The notes beneath the pieces are model-generated. The model was not told the origin of the DNA, did not search any database, and worked only from the letters and a program-made list of their open reading frames with translations. Both the position numbers and the translations under genes were made by a program. Below, one piece after another: positions 22,918-31,038 of a DNA stretch of 40,476 nt. Source of the stretch: JBGPIK01 sp041484845 (GTDB lineage Bacteria; Desulfobacterota; Binatia; UBA9968). Every line of letters starts with the position of its first letter. Position 1 is the stretch's first letter. Location: contig JBGPIK010000010.1 of NCBI GenBank assembly GCA_041484845.1, positions 1 through 40,476 of the forward strand, written 5' to 3'.

Positions 22918-24810
22918 TTATCTTTCGGTCGTATGACGATCATCAAGGCCTTTCACGCGGGCAAGAGCCTGCGCCAGGCGGTATTGATGCGGTCTTTGCC
23001 GGCCAAGAAAAATGCTAAAAAGAGCAAGGGTCCCGTCGATCTCCTTAAGACCGCGCAGAAATTTTCGCACGACCGGTGGCGGTTCCTGCTCGAAAATATC
23101 AAATCGATCCAACCAAGCAGCCAGCTGTTGCTCCAGCACGTCCAAACGTTGCAGCGTCCCTTTCGAGTCACTCGCGAAAGCAAACCGCGCCATACAGAGT
23201 CTCACTTCTTGCTCGATTCGCGGGAGAGTTGTGTCCAATGTCTGCTGAATCCTCTGGATCAACAGCTCAGCGAGCGATGAGGGCAGCGAATCGGGGGAAC
23301 CATTTCCCCCGGCCTCGGCCAAATAGCCAATCGCCTCGATGACGTAAAGCGGATTGCCCTGAGCCTTGCTGATAACTTCTTCGCACCACTCCCGAGGCAG
23401 CTCTATTTTGCGCTCTCTGGCAATCATCTCGATCAACTGCTTTAACTCCGCACGCCCGAGCTCTCTGAGAAGAACACGCCGATGGACCGGGGTGTTTCCG
23501 TAGGGCGCCTCGTTTATGAAAGAGGGGCGGTAGGCCAGGATAACGAAGGCCGGAAGACTCCCCGCAGTATTGAGAAACCGGGCCAGGAGATGACGAGAAG
23601 CCGCGTCGATCCAGTGCAGATCATCAACGATAACAACCGCCGGGCGCTTTATGCGACGGAGACGGTCGGTCATGACACCCTCTAGCGCTGCCGGCCGTCC
23701 CATAACGGATGCAGGAGCATCCACATTCGACCCCATCAATGAATTCATAAGCTGGCTCCACGCCCGCAGGGGATATCCGCCGTATGGCACTCCGTGGATG
23801 GAAAGACGTATCCATCCCAGCAGGCGGTCTTGCCGCTCGTTGGCATGCAGCCATTCCCGCAACAGCCTGGACTTCCCAACGCCGGGATCGCCGATCAGAT
23901 GAAGCACGACCAGACGACCGTTGGCAACCTCCCGGCAACAATCATCGAGCATCTTCACAAGCTCGTAACGGCCGACCATAGGTATAGTGTCGGGGGCCGT
24001 GTGGTGCGTCCCGGATATTTCTGGTTTAGCGCCTATCAACTTGAAGACCGGCTCCGGAAGCGGCTCCGATTTTGGCACGGTGGGACAGACGCCGCGGTAG
24101 TCAAAGCGCTCCACGGTGTCCTTATAAACCGCTTCGCAAACCAAGCCGCCGTTAGGATGCGCAAGAGAAGCCAGGCAAAAACCCAAGTCTACAACATCGA
24201 ATCCAGATTTTCTCAAGCCTTCCGACGACACGATTCCGATTCCCAAGCTAACGTCCGCCGAGCGCCAACTGTTTTCATTCTGATTTGGCGTGGTCTCTTC
24301 TAGAATTTTCGCCGCGCTCCGCACAGCCATGTCGGCATCGTCACCCGCGCTATGGTACCAGTAACCGACAACTCCCAATCCGGACAAGACCAGCGCAATT
24401 CCGCCGTGGTTTGTAATGGCTCTCAAGGCGCTATTCATCAATCTTTTACCCCGGCGAAAATTTTCCGGAGTCGGAGGATCAGAATCACATTGAAGCTCAC
24501 AAGCTAACAAAAGCCCTTCCGCATACTTTGCCGGAGCTTTTGTTGAGCTTTCCTTTCCGGGTTCCAAACTTTCGGACGGTACAAGCCGAATGATCTGCTT
24601 AGTTATTTCTCTGTCTCGAATCCATAGCGCGCAGTCCGGGCAATAGTCCCAGTCAAAAGGCCATTCCTGCATGCATTTCGGGCATTGCCGCACACGATGT
24701 GGTTCTTTATGGGTTACGATTGAGATGTTATGCGCGTCTACATTGTCGACCGCAGAATAACTGGCAGTCACCTGACTCTTTCCCTCATTAGAAAAAAACA
24801 AGCGACGCAT
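22918..24810 (-). CDS. Zinc-ribbon, degenerate cyclase-like and AAA/STAND ATPase protein
   Basis: A 630-residue multidomain regulator. An N-terminal zinc ribbon (CPKC ... CPDC, about 43-60) leads to a region (about 95-255) shaped like a class III nucleotide cyclase: NHGGIALVLSGLGVVGYW stands where the metal-binding strand loop would be, and SLGIGIVSSEGL matches a later strand, but the catalytic aspartates are missing. The ATPase domain follows: VGRYELVKMLDD entry, Walker A GDPGVGKS (306-314, Lys313), Walker B VVIVDDLHWID (Asp396-Asp397), sensor-like FVILAYRPS and GNPLYVIEAIGYL. This cyclase-plus-AAA_16 layout is common in large bacterial signal-transduction ATPases, but the TPR tail is absent and the protein ends after about 100 residues of helix. 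RS-C operon. Confidence 0.85.
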   Translation of the reverse strand: MRRLFFSNEGKSQVTASYSAVDNVDAHNISIVTHKEPHRVRQCPKCMQEWPFDWDYCPDCALWIRDREITKQIIRLVPSESLEPGKESSTKAPAKYAEGLLLACELQCDSDPPTPENFRRGKRLMNSALRAITNHGGIALVLSGLGVVGYWYHSAGDDADMAVRSAAKILEETTPNQNENSWRSADVSLGIGIVSSEGLRKSGFDVVDLGFCLASLAHPNGGLVCEAVYKDTVERFDYRGVCPTVPKSEPLPEPVFKLIGAKPEISGTHHTAPDTIPMVGRYELVKMLDDCCREVANGRLVVLHLIGDPGVGKSRLLREWLHANERQDRLLGWIRLSIHGVPYGGYPLRAWSQLMNSLMGSNVDAPASVMGRPAALEGVMTDRLRRIKRPAVVIVDDLHWIDAASRHLLARFLNTAGSLPAFVILAYRPSFINEAPYGNTPVHRRVLLRELGRAELKQLIEMIARERKIELPREWCEEVISKAQGNPLYVIEAIGYLAEAGGNGSPDSLPSSLAELLIQRIQQTLDTTLPRIEQEVRLCMARFAFASDSKGTLQRLDVLEQQLAAWLDRFDIFEQEPPPVVRKFLRGLKEIDGTLALFSIFLGRQRPHQYRLAQALARVKGLDDRHTTER

Positions 24811-24836
24811 GACCGCGCTCCCAGTGAAGACTCTTA

Positions 24837-25022
24837 CTAGGCATGGCCTTCCGAGTTACGTCTCTGTTCCGCAGCAAAGACGAGGAAACCCCCTTTAATG
24901 ACCTGTCCTTTTCCACCGCAACGGGGACATTCACCGCTCCGGTCACCCGTCGGACTCTGCTGCCAATCAAAACCTTCCCAGCAGTTGGTACACCGTACGT
25001 GCAGCTCTTTATTTGTTTCCAT
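24837..25022 (-). CDS. Small zinc-ribbon protein
   Basis: A 61-residue protein consisting of one zinc ribbon: CTNC near residue 10 and CPRC near 31 (pattern C-x2-C...C-x2-C), followed by GGKGQVIKGG. The frame is open to 25052, but the ATG at 25022 has a good Shine-Dalgarno (GGGAGA) and starts METNKELHVRC. It lies between the USP gene (79 bases) and the ATPase gene (26 bases) in the RS-C operon. It may act as a metal-binding adaptor; function unknown. Confidence 0.7.
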   Translation of the reverse strand: METNKELHVRCTNCWEGFDWQQSPTGDRSGECPRCGGKGQVIKGGFLVFAAEQRRNSEGHA

Positions 25023-25099
25023 TGGACTTTCTCCCGCTCCAAACTGTTGCACACGAGATTGGCCAATCTACTTTATTCCAAGCGTTGCTCTTCCCCTTT

Positions 25100-25528
25100 T
25101 TAGCCAGGCATCGCTTCTAACAGCACCGAACAGTGAGCACGCTCCACGACTTTGTCCACGGTTGTGCCCAAAAATCTTCCGGTCAGCGCCGATTGTCCCT
25201 TGGTTCCCATAACAAGTAGGTCGACCCCCAGTTCCTCAGCAACTTTTAGGATCACGTCTCCGGGTTTTCCAAACTCCATATGCGTGGCGGCATTCAAGCC
25301 CTGCTTTTTCAGTAGTGCATTTACCTCTTCGATAATCTTCGAATAGAATGCCTTAGCCTGGTCCTTTGCCTTCTGCCCCTTGCGTATCGTTTCCGCATAC
25401 TCTGGAATCCTCCCAACCGTTAGGATGTGGATCTCTGCCTTACCTACCTCGGCAAGCTCGCCAGCCTTCGCGAGAGCAAATTTCGCGCCCTCGGAACCAT
25501 CGTAAGCGACCAGGATTTTCTTGAACAT
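25100..25528 (-). CDS. Universal stress protein (UspA family), copy 1
   Basis: 142-residue single USP domain beginning MFKKILVAYDGSEG. The ATP-binding signature is present in modified form: LLVMGTKGQSALTGRFLGTT, close to the G-x2-G-x9-G-S/T pattern. The chosen ATG at 25528 has a strong AAGGAGGT ten bases ahead; the open frame to 25582 runs into the RS-C terminator and is not coding. USP genes are among the gene classes reported with fluoride riboswitches. It is the first gene behind RS-C and is closely related to copy 2 at 30579 (both share FKKILVAYDGSEGAK and VGRIPEYAET). Confidence 0.93.
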   Translation of the reverse strand: MFKKILVAYDGSEGAKFALAKAGELAEVGKAEIHILTVGRIPEYAETIRKGQKAKDQAKAFYSKIIEEVNALLKKQGLNAATHMEFGKPGDVILKVAEELGVDLLVMGTKGQSALTGRFLGTTVDKVVERAHCSVLLEAMPG

Positions 25529-25561
25529 CTGTGTGACCTCCTTAGTGTTTGTGCCCAAAAT

Positions 25562-25647
25562 AAAAAGACCCCTACCGCGCAATGCCGGTAGGGGTCATCA
25601 ATCCTGGTCAAGGGAACCAGGACAATTAGTCGGTGAACCCCATCACC
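25562..25647 (-). promoter_or_regulatory. Fluoride riboswitch RS-C with intrinsic terminator
   Basis: Minus strand: P1 GGTGATGGGGTTCACC (25632-25647), P3 TCCTGGT/ACCAGGA, then TTGATGACCCCTAC with pseudoknot GGGGT/ACCCC. The terminator stem GACCCCTACCG/CGGTAGGGGTC (11 bp) ends in T5. It precedes the USP gene by about 35 bases that contain an independent Shine-Dalgarno, so control should be purely transcriptional. Confidence 0.95.
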
Positions 25648-25661
25648 TTACTTTTAGGAGT

Positions 25662-25690
25662 AGGTTAGCCGTCACGGAACATTTTGTCAA
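25662..25690 (-). promoter_or_regulatory. Predicted sigma-70 promoter for RS-C
   Basis: TTGACA (25685-25690) and TAACCT (25662-25667) with 17-base spacing on the minus strand, ending about 15 bases before P1. Confidence 0.6.
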
Positions 25691-25804
25691 TAATCCAAGC
25701 CAATCGGCTCCAATGATCGGGATAAATCCGCCACTACTTTCTTGACTGCACAGACCAGTTGGCGACGTGCAGTTTGTTCATAAGCTCCCGGATCGCGCTC
25801 AGAG

Positions 25805-25825
25805 GCCGGCATCAGAGAAGCCGGC
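25805..25825 (-). terminator. Hairpin just after the second MutS-like gene
   Basis: GCCGGC repeated as an inverted pair around a nine-base loop, starting nine bases after the MutS-like stop. No T-tract follows, so it may be a 3'-end stabiliser or a factor-assisted stop at the end of the RS-A/RS-B operon. Confidence 0.35.
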
Positions 25826-25833
25826 TATATCAC

Positions 25834-27405
25834 CTAGGCTCGATTTTCTGTTCCGATTATCCTGCTATACAAATCTTCGCCATAACTGGTTTGCAACGGC
25901 TCTCCCTCTATCAATTTAAAGGGTCGCGTTCCGTCGGGTCTTCTCTCGGCCCGCAGGAAAGTGGCTCCGTCCAATTTCTGGTCAAAAACGCTATGCGCAA
26001 AATGATATAAATGCGTGACGAAGAAGACCTTCACATGCTTCTCCAGTAGCGCTTTGACGATATGCCTCGCAATTTCCGAGCCTTCTCTCTCGTTCGTAGA
26101 GGCAAACGATTCGTTGAACAGCAAGATCGAATTGGGTCTGAGACGGTCAACAATCTCGCTCATTCTGCTGAGTTCTTCATTCCATTTCCCGCTCTCCATC
26201 GTGACGTCTTCTTCGCGTTTGTAATGCGTGAAAACGCCGTCACAGACCTCAGAAGAGAACGACTCCGCAGGCACGGACATGCCGGCCTGCATCATCAGGT
26301 GCGCGAGACCAACGCTCCGCAAGAAGGTCGATTTGCCGCCCGTATTCGCGCCTGTGATTATCACAAGGTCCCTGTGATTGGCACTGAGGTCGTTTCCGAC
26401 AACTCTTTGTCCCATGCTCAAGGCGAGCGACACGTCGTACAAGCCAAAGAACGATAGTTGCCGTTCCCCGGCGTGCGCAGGGACAGGCAGGCACGTCGGC
26501 TCTCCCATTTGCCGAAGATGCGCGTGCAAATTCAAGCACCCAATGTAAAACGCTATTTCCGTGCGCAACATTTGAAAAAAGCTGAGAATATGATCAGTGG
26601 ACTGAGCAAGCGCGTTAGCAACAAGATTAACGCCTCTATCGTTCAAAGCAGACAGCGCCTGCGCTCCGGCTTCATCTCGGGGAGCGAGTTGATACGTGTA
26701 GGATGGCGGTTTTTCCGCGAGTAGTCGTGTTATCCAACTACGCTTGTCCTCATGTGGCTTGCGAAGCACATAGCTCTTGCCCTTATTGTGCTTTCCCAAC
26801 TCAGCGCTGATTAAGGCGCCGCCGCGGAATTTTAGCTGCCTCAGATGCTTTTCGATCGTAGCGAAGTATTCGTCACTAAGTTCCTCCCTCAGCATCGCGA
26901 ACAGTTTTGAGAATCCCTCTGACTCAAATTGTTCCGCATGTTGGTCGGCGATGCTTCTCAGCCTTTTCAGCATGCCTACAAACATCTGGAGCACGTCCAC
27001 CGCTCGGTGGAGTATACCGGCAGGGTACCGGCTCCCGATACTCCAGTAATTCTTTCTCTCTCCTTCGATTGCTTCCACTGCGAGCTGATATATGTCCCTG
27101 ACGATCCGCGCATTTTTCAAACAGTCCGAGAAGACATGCTGACGATATAAAATCGTCTCCAGATCGGTGACGCTGGACAACAGGGCGACCTTCGCCACCT
27201 CAAACAGGAAGTTGTCGTCGAGCGCCATCGCATTGACCAGAACGTCCAAACCAAGGTCTTGCCTCAGCGCCTCTTCATTCCAAGGCAGGAGCTGCTGGAG
27301 ATTTAATGCTGGATCGGGGTACCTAGGGCGCAGTTCCCTTTCCCTGCGCGATAGGAGCTGCTGAGCGTCAAAGTCGCGATCCCTGTGCATTAGAAACGCT
27401 TTCAT
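25834..27405 (-). CDS. MutS-like ATPase, partner 2
   Basis: 523 residues covering only the MutS core (lever/clamp helices) and ABC-type ATPase domain; the mismatch-recognition domain and any Smr domain are absent. Walker A is TGANTGGKST (Lys358). The Walker B strand is SILLFNESFAST: Asn431 replaces the usual Asp, while the catalytic Glu is kept. The dimer-contact segment around SFASTNEREGSEI is MutS-like, and VFFVTHLYHF holds the switch His. The ATG overlaps the stop of partner 1 by four bases (ATGA), so the two are very likely made as a pair. mutS-type genes are among those reported with fluoride riboswitches; their role there is not understood. Confidence 0.88.
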   Translation of the reverse strand: MKAFLMHRDRDFDAQQLLSRRERELRPRYPDPALNLQQLLPWNEEALRQDLGLDVLVNAMALDDNFLFEVAKVALLSSVTDLETILYRQHVFSDCLKNARIVRDIYQLAVEAIEGERKNYWSIGSRYPAGILHRAVDVLQMFVGMLKRLRSIADQHAEQFESEGFSKLFAMLREELSDEYFATIEKHLRQLKFRGGALISAELGKHNKGKSYVLRKPHEDKRSWITRLLAEKPPSYTYQLAPRDEAGAQALSALNDRGVNLVANALAQSTDHILSFFQMLRTEIAFYIGCLNLHAHLRQMGEPTCLPVPAHAGERQLSFFGLYDVSLALSMGQRVVGNDLSANHRDLVIITGANTGGKSTFLRSVGLAHLMMQAGMSVPAESFSSEVCDGVFTHYKREEDVTMESGKWNEELSRMSEIVDRLRPNSILLFNESFASTNEREGSEIARHIVKALLEKHVKVFFVTHLYHFAHSVFDQKLDGATFLRAERRPDGTRPFKLIEGEPLQTSYGEDLYSRIIGTENRA

Positions 27406-28937
27406 GACCTGATCCGCTCCTTGATCGAGTCGTAGGTCAGCCGGTACTTCTGAGCGATTGCCATCGCGTAGGCCAGCCCGTCAGCTGGCCGTCTCAGAAT
27501 CTTGAATGTTCGCAATGCCGGATTGTCAGGAACGACCGTGCTAACCATAGACACGGTTTGCGAGCCGAAGGAGGCCAATTCGTCGACGAATGTCACCCAA
27601 ACGCACAGCAGGTCCATTTCCAATATTTTTCCCATCAGCTTTTTGCTCAAGAAGGTCTCGTCTTGGATTGTTGTGGAAGTGAAAATTTCATTCATGATGA
27701 CGATTGTCCGCGGCGTCGCCTGATCGAGAATATTGTGAATTCTCACCAAATCATCCTCCAGTTTGCCGCGGAGATTCTCGACCTTCTCTTCTTTTTCAAA
27801 ATGCGTGAACAGCTCATCGAAAAGGAAAAGTTGCGCCTCTCTTCCCGGAACGGGACAGCCGATGCTGGCCAGATAGTGCAGCTGGCCGAATGCGCGGGCG
27901 AAGGTGGTTTTGCCACCTTGGTTGGGACCGGATACGACCAATATCCGTTCTTTCCCCTTCAGGTAGAAGTCGTTGCATACAACCGACGAGCGCTGCCGAA
28001 TAAGCTTTTTGGCCAAAGCGATATCGAATCCGTCATAGTCGTAGATTTCCTTGCTCTTGTCGGAAATACGCGGATAGCAGAACTGCAAACCCGCCTGCTT
28101 TAACGCTGCGGCGTAGTCAAGGTACGCAAGATAAAATTGCATTTCTCGATCGAAGTCAGCGACGGTGTCGTCCAGATAATTGACGTTCCTAGCACAGTAT
28201 CCGTCGAGAGGTCCGAACACCTCGGGATACAATTTCGCGACGAACTCTAATATCTTCGCTTCGATATGGTTCATGTCGCCGTTCCTGGAAAACTTCACTC
28301 TGTAATTGTTGACGGCGCCCTGCTTGAATTTTTCAAATGTGTGTTCGACATCCACGCTGTAATCGGCTTCTGACTCATATTTGCGCACAGTGAACGTGTC
28401 TCCCTTTATGAGCACGCAATATTTAACTGTCGCCAAATCAGCCTTGAGCTTTTTCGTCTCCGACAAGAGCGAGGTGAAACGAACGGAGCCGGCGTAGCTC
28501 GTCAAATAGTCGCGAAAGCCTAAGAAGCCGCGCGATTTAAGATCTGCGTTAGAAAGATCATGTACGAAGGAATTGATGGTGTCGCAATAAATCTCAACTG
28601 CATCCAAGAACCATGCGTGCTTGTGTTCCTTGTCATACAGCGTTTGGACCCGGTCGAGATGTTCACGCATGTCTCGCATTTTTCGCGCGAAAGAGTTTAC
28701 GCGCTCAAGTAGGGACGCGTTTTCGAGGTCCTGCATGACCTCCTGACGATACTTGATCGCGTCGATACGGCGCAGGCGCGCGTAAAAGAACGGCTTCAGA
28801 TTGTATTCTTCCTTGCCGACCGTGATGCCATCCACGATCTGATCGCAATTCAAGTCGACAAAGAAGTCGGGCGCCTCAGGGGCGTTGTCTTCTGTACGAT
28901 CTTCGGCGCTTTCAAATAGGATGCTGTGGTAAGTCAT
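27402..28937 (-). CDS. MutS-like ATPase, partner 1
   Basis: About 511 residues with the same architecture as partner 2: helical core plus ATPase, no mismatch-binding domain. Walker A is SGPNQGGKTT (Lys343). The Walker B strand TIVIMNEIFTSTT again has Asn (Asn416) for Asp, followed by Glu and the FTST dimer segment. A signature-like stretch is FEKEEKVENLRGKLEDDL. The frame reaches a GTG at 28961; the ATG at 28937 (MTYHSILFES) is preferred but neither has a clear Shine-Dalgarno. It is too diverged from partner 2 to be a recent duplication, so a heterodimer of fixed partners is more likely than two redundant copies (inference). It lies about 60 bases after the PhnC-like gene. Confidence 0.87.
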   Translation of the reverse strand: MTYHSILFESAEDRTEDNAPEAPDFFVDLNCDQIVDGITVGKEEYNLKPFFYARLRRIDAIKYRQEVMQDLENASLLERVNSFARKMRDMREHLDRVQTLYDKEHKHAWFLDAVEIYCDTINSFVHDLSNADLKSRGFLGFRDYLTSYAGSVRFTSLLSETKKLKADLATVKYCVLIKGDTFTVRKYESEADYSVDVEHTFEKFKQGAVNNYRVKFSRNGDMNHIEAKILEFVAKLYPEVFGPLDGYCARNVNYLDDTVADFDREMQFYLAYLDYAAALKQAGLQFCYPRISDKSKEIYDYDGFDIALAKKLIRQRSSVVCNDFYLKGKERILVVSGPNQGGKTTFARAFGQLHYLASIGCPVPGREAQLFLFDELFTHFEKEEKVENLRGKLEDDLVRIHNILDQATPRTIVIMNEIFTSTTIQDETFLSKKLMGKILEMDLLCVWVTFVDELASFGSQTVSMVSTVVPDNPALRTFKILRRPADGLAYAMAIAQKYRLTYDSIKERIRS

Positions 28938-28996
28938 GGTTAAAAGGCTGTCCGGGGACACTTATAAGATGAAGCTGCGGCTCAAAGCTTGCCCGT

Positions 28997-29763
28997 CTAA
29001 AAGATTTGCTCCACCACGCTTTCTGTCAAATCTTTGATCGCTCCCTCGAAAAAGACTTGGCCATTTTTAAGCGCCACAATGCGATCAGCGTACGCTCGGG
29101 CCAATTCCAAGGTATGCAGGCTGACCACGACGGTGATGCCGTCTTCAAGGCAAATCTGTTTCAGCGTATCCAGAATCACCTGCGACATTTTGGGATCAAG
29201 GTTCGAAACCGGTTCGTCGGCCAGGATCACGACGGGATTTTGCATCAGCGTCCGAGCGATCGCTATCCTTTGTCGCTCGCCGCCGCTTAGCTCATCCGCC
29301 CTTTTATAGGCGTATTGGAGGAGCCCTACTCGTTTTAAATTCATCAAAGCCGGGCTCTATCATCCGTTGAGAAAAACCTGAGGCAGCTTTTGAGACTCGA
29401 CTGATATCCCAAGCCGCCGGTTAAGACGTTCTCGGTCACGGAAAGACGCTTCACGATATTGAACTGCTGGAAGATCAGGCCCATCTTCCGGCGAAGCAGG
29501 CGCAACTCACGCTGCTTTAACGTGACGGCATCTATCATGGAGTCGCCGGCATCAAGATCGAAAACAGATTTCCGAATGAGAATTTCTCCCGAAGTCGGCT
29601 CAATCAGACGATTGATACAGCGGAGCAGTGTCGATTTTCCTGCCCCACTCAATCCGATGATGCTTAAAAACTCACCTTGCTCAACAGTAAAGTTGACGCC
29701 CCGAAGCACATGAGATGACGCGCCGAAGGATTTATGAATCTCTTTTACCTCCAGGATCGTCAT
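28997..29763 (-). pseudogene. phnC: PhnC-like ABC transporter ATPase, orphan and frameshifted
   Basis: ATP-binding subunit of the phosphonate/phosphate import type. The first part (29763 to about 29350) has Walker A LSGAGKST, the Q-loop in LIFQQFNIVKRLSV and the PhnC hallmark ENVLTGGLG; it then runs to a stop after STDDRARL. The second part, in another frame, resumes at ALMNLKRVGLL and contains the signature LSGGERQRIAIART, Walker B VVILADEPVSNLD and switch VVVSLHTLELA. One extra G in the GG at about 29351-29355 would restore DDRARALMNLKRVGLL, so a single base is missing. No permease or phosphonate-binding protein is adjacent. Either a decaying gene or a sequencing error; if intact, an ATPase without its own transporter beside MutS-like ATPases is unusual. 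Confidence 0.8.
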
Positions 29764-29819
29764 GGGCTTTTGTGCTATGGCAGCTTAGTTACGGTCAGCC
29801 GAATGAGGCTTGCGAGGCT

Positions 29820-30407
29820 TTAAGATCCTTTCAGATAGGCCCAAAAACTCTCATCCATTGCCTCTGTTCCCGTGAAATGCGGGAAGTGGCCGTAGACGAG
29901 GGACAGCTCCTTGTACGCTTCGCTGACGCTGGCGCCCAAGACCTTGGCGCGATAAAGAGCCGCAACCAACCCTGTTCGGTCAGCTCCCCCTTCACAATGA
30001 ACGAGGATCGGCTTTGGCGCGCGCCGCACGATTTCTAGGATAGCGGCAATCTGCTGAGGCGTAACGATCCGGCGCGCCGATATACCATAATCGTAATGCA
30101 CGACACCGAGCGCCGCCGAAATGGCGAGCTCGTCGTAATACCAAGGCCGGTTCGAGCTACCGCCTCGCAGGTTTAAGACCGACTTGATTTTGTACTTTTT
30201 GATCACCCGCCCGAATTCGGTTTTATCGAGCTGGCCCGAGCGATAAAACCGGCCCTTCTCGACGACATGGAAGTTGCCGCTGTACTGAAGCAGGCCGAAA
30301 TAGGAACCGATCGAAGCTGCAGTCAGCACTACCGAGAGCACCAACACCTGCGCTGCTCGTCGCCATTCCTTTCCCGTCCATGATGCGCCGTCTTGTGTGT
30401 CAGCCAT
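29820..30407 (-). CDS. Membrane-anchored dual-specificity/tyrosine phosphatase
   Basis: A 195-residue protein with an N-terminal transmembrane helix (about 19-40, AAQVLVLSVVLTAASIGSYF) followed by a cysteine-dependent phosphatase domain. The active-site loop is HCEGGADRTG (Cys138, Arg144), matching HCx5R(S/T). The upstream GRFYRSGQL and SVLNLRG segments are typical of small bacterial DSPs. A general-acid Asp is not certain; a candidate is in HYDYG. The longer frame to 30563 reads through an MFS remnant, so the ATG at 30407, with AGGA upstream, is used. Orientation of the catalytic domain (cytoplasm or periplasm) depends on the single helix and is not settled. It sits in the RS-B unit between the USP and PhnC-like genes. 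Confidence 0.85.
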   Translation of the reverse strand: MADTQDGASWTGKEWRRAAQVLVLSVVLTAASIGSYFGLLQYSGNFHVVEKGRFYRSGQLDKTEFGRVIKKYKIKSVLNLRGGSSNRPWYYDELAISAALGVVHYDYGISARRIVTPQQIAAILEIVRRAPKPILVHCEGGADRTGLVAALYRAKVLGASVSEAYKELSLVYGHFPHFTGTEAMDESFWAYLKGS

Positions 30408-30433
30408 GCTGTCCTGATTCTGTGAAGGACGCT

Positions 30434-30541
30434 CGACGCAGGGATGATCGATTCGTGGACCTCCATTCCCACCCCCAGAATGCTGCCTCGACAAGCGACC
30501 CCCAAAAAGTCCTGCACGAGGGGAAAACCATTGATTGGGAC
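30434..30541 (-). pseudogene. Remnant of a third MFS transporter copy
   Basis: The intergenic stretch translates in one minus-strand frame to VPINGFPLVQDFLG, then SILGVGMEVHESIIPASS. This matches the MFS copy 2 segment APLVFLGGF ... ALWGLGMGVHESIVPAAV, and copy 1 has ALWGVGMGAQESVMRAAI. Only about 35 codons remain, without start or continuing similarity, so it is a decayed fragment. Confidence 0.6.
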
Positions 30542-30578
30542 ACAGGGTCGCCGTTGAAAGCACAAATGTGACGAGCTT

Positions 30579-31001
30579 TCATGTTCGCACCACCAAGACC
30601 GAGCAGTGGGCATGGTCTATGACCTTGTCCGTCGTTGCTCCCAAGACTCGCCGCCTCAGTGCCGAATGGGGATGTGTTCCCAGCACAAGGAGATCAACTC
30701 TCAAATCCTCGGCGAGTCTCAAAATCGTATCTGCGGGCTTGCCGAAATCGATATGGATGCTGGGGGATAATCCTTGTTGCTTGAGCCGATTCGCGGCCTC
30801 TTCCATGATCTTGGAGTAGTAACTCTGTGCCTGTTCCTTTTCCTCCTCCACCTCGCTTACCGTCTCCGCATACTCTGGAATCCTCCCGACCGCGATAATG
30901 TGGATCTCTGCCTTAGCGGCTTTGACAATCTCAACGGCTTTGCCGAGGGCAAGTTTCGCACCCTCGGAACCATCATAAGCAACGAGAATTTTCTTAAACA
31001 T
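30579..31001 (-). CDS. Universal stress protein (UspA family), copy 2
   Basis: 140-residue single USP domain, MFKKILVAYDGSEGAKLALG at the start and VLGTHPHSALRRRVLGATTD near the end, which is the nucleotide-binding G-x2-x-x9-G-A/T region. It ends SVLVVRT as usual. The ATG at 31001 has GGGAGGTGAG upstream. It follows the antiporter gene by 37 bases. Sequence identity to copy 1 is high by eye across the whole length, with most differences in the helix after EYAET. Likely a cytoplasmic nucleotide-binding stress regulator. Confidence 0.93.
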   Translation of the reverse strand: MFKKILVAYDGSEGAKLALGKAVEIVKAAKAEIHIIAVGRIPEYAETVSEVEEEKEQAQSYYSKIMEEAANRLKQQGLSPSIHIDFGKPADTILRLAEDLRVDLLVLGTHPHSALRRRVLGATTDKVIDHAHCSVLVVRT

Positions 31002-31038
31002 TTTTACTCACCTCCCGCGGTGATCTTGTTCGCCATTT

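Noticed and set aside
25745..25780. Inverted CTGCAC/GTGCAG pair between the second MutS-like gene and the RS-C promoter
   Set aside because: The 14-base loop and lack of any neighbouring signal give no functional reading; recorded only as weak symmetry.
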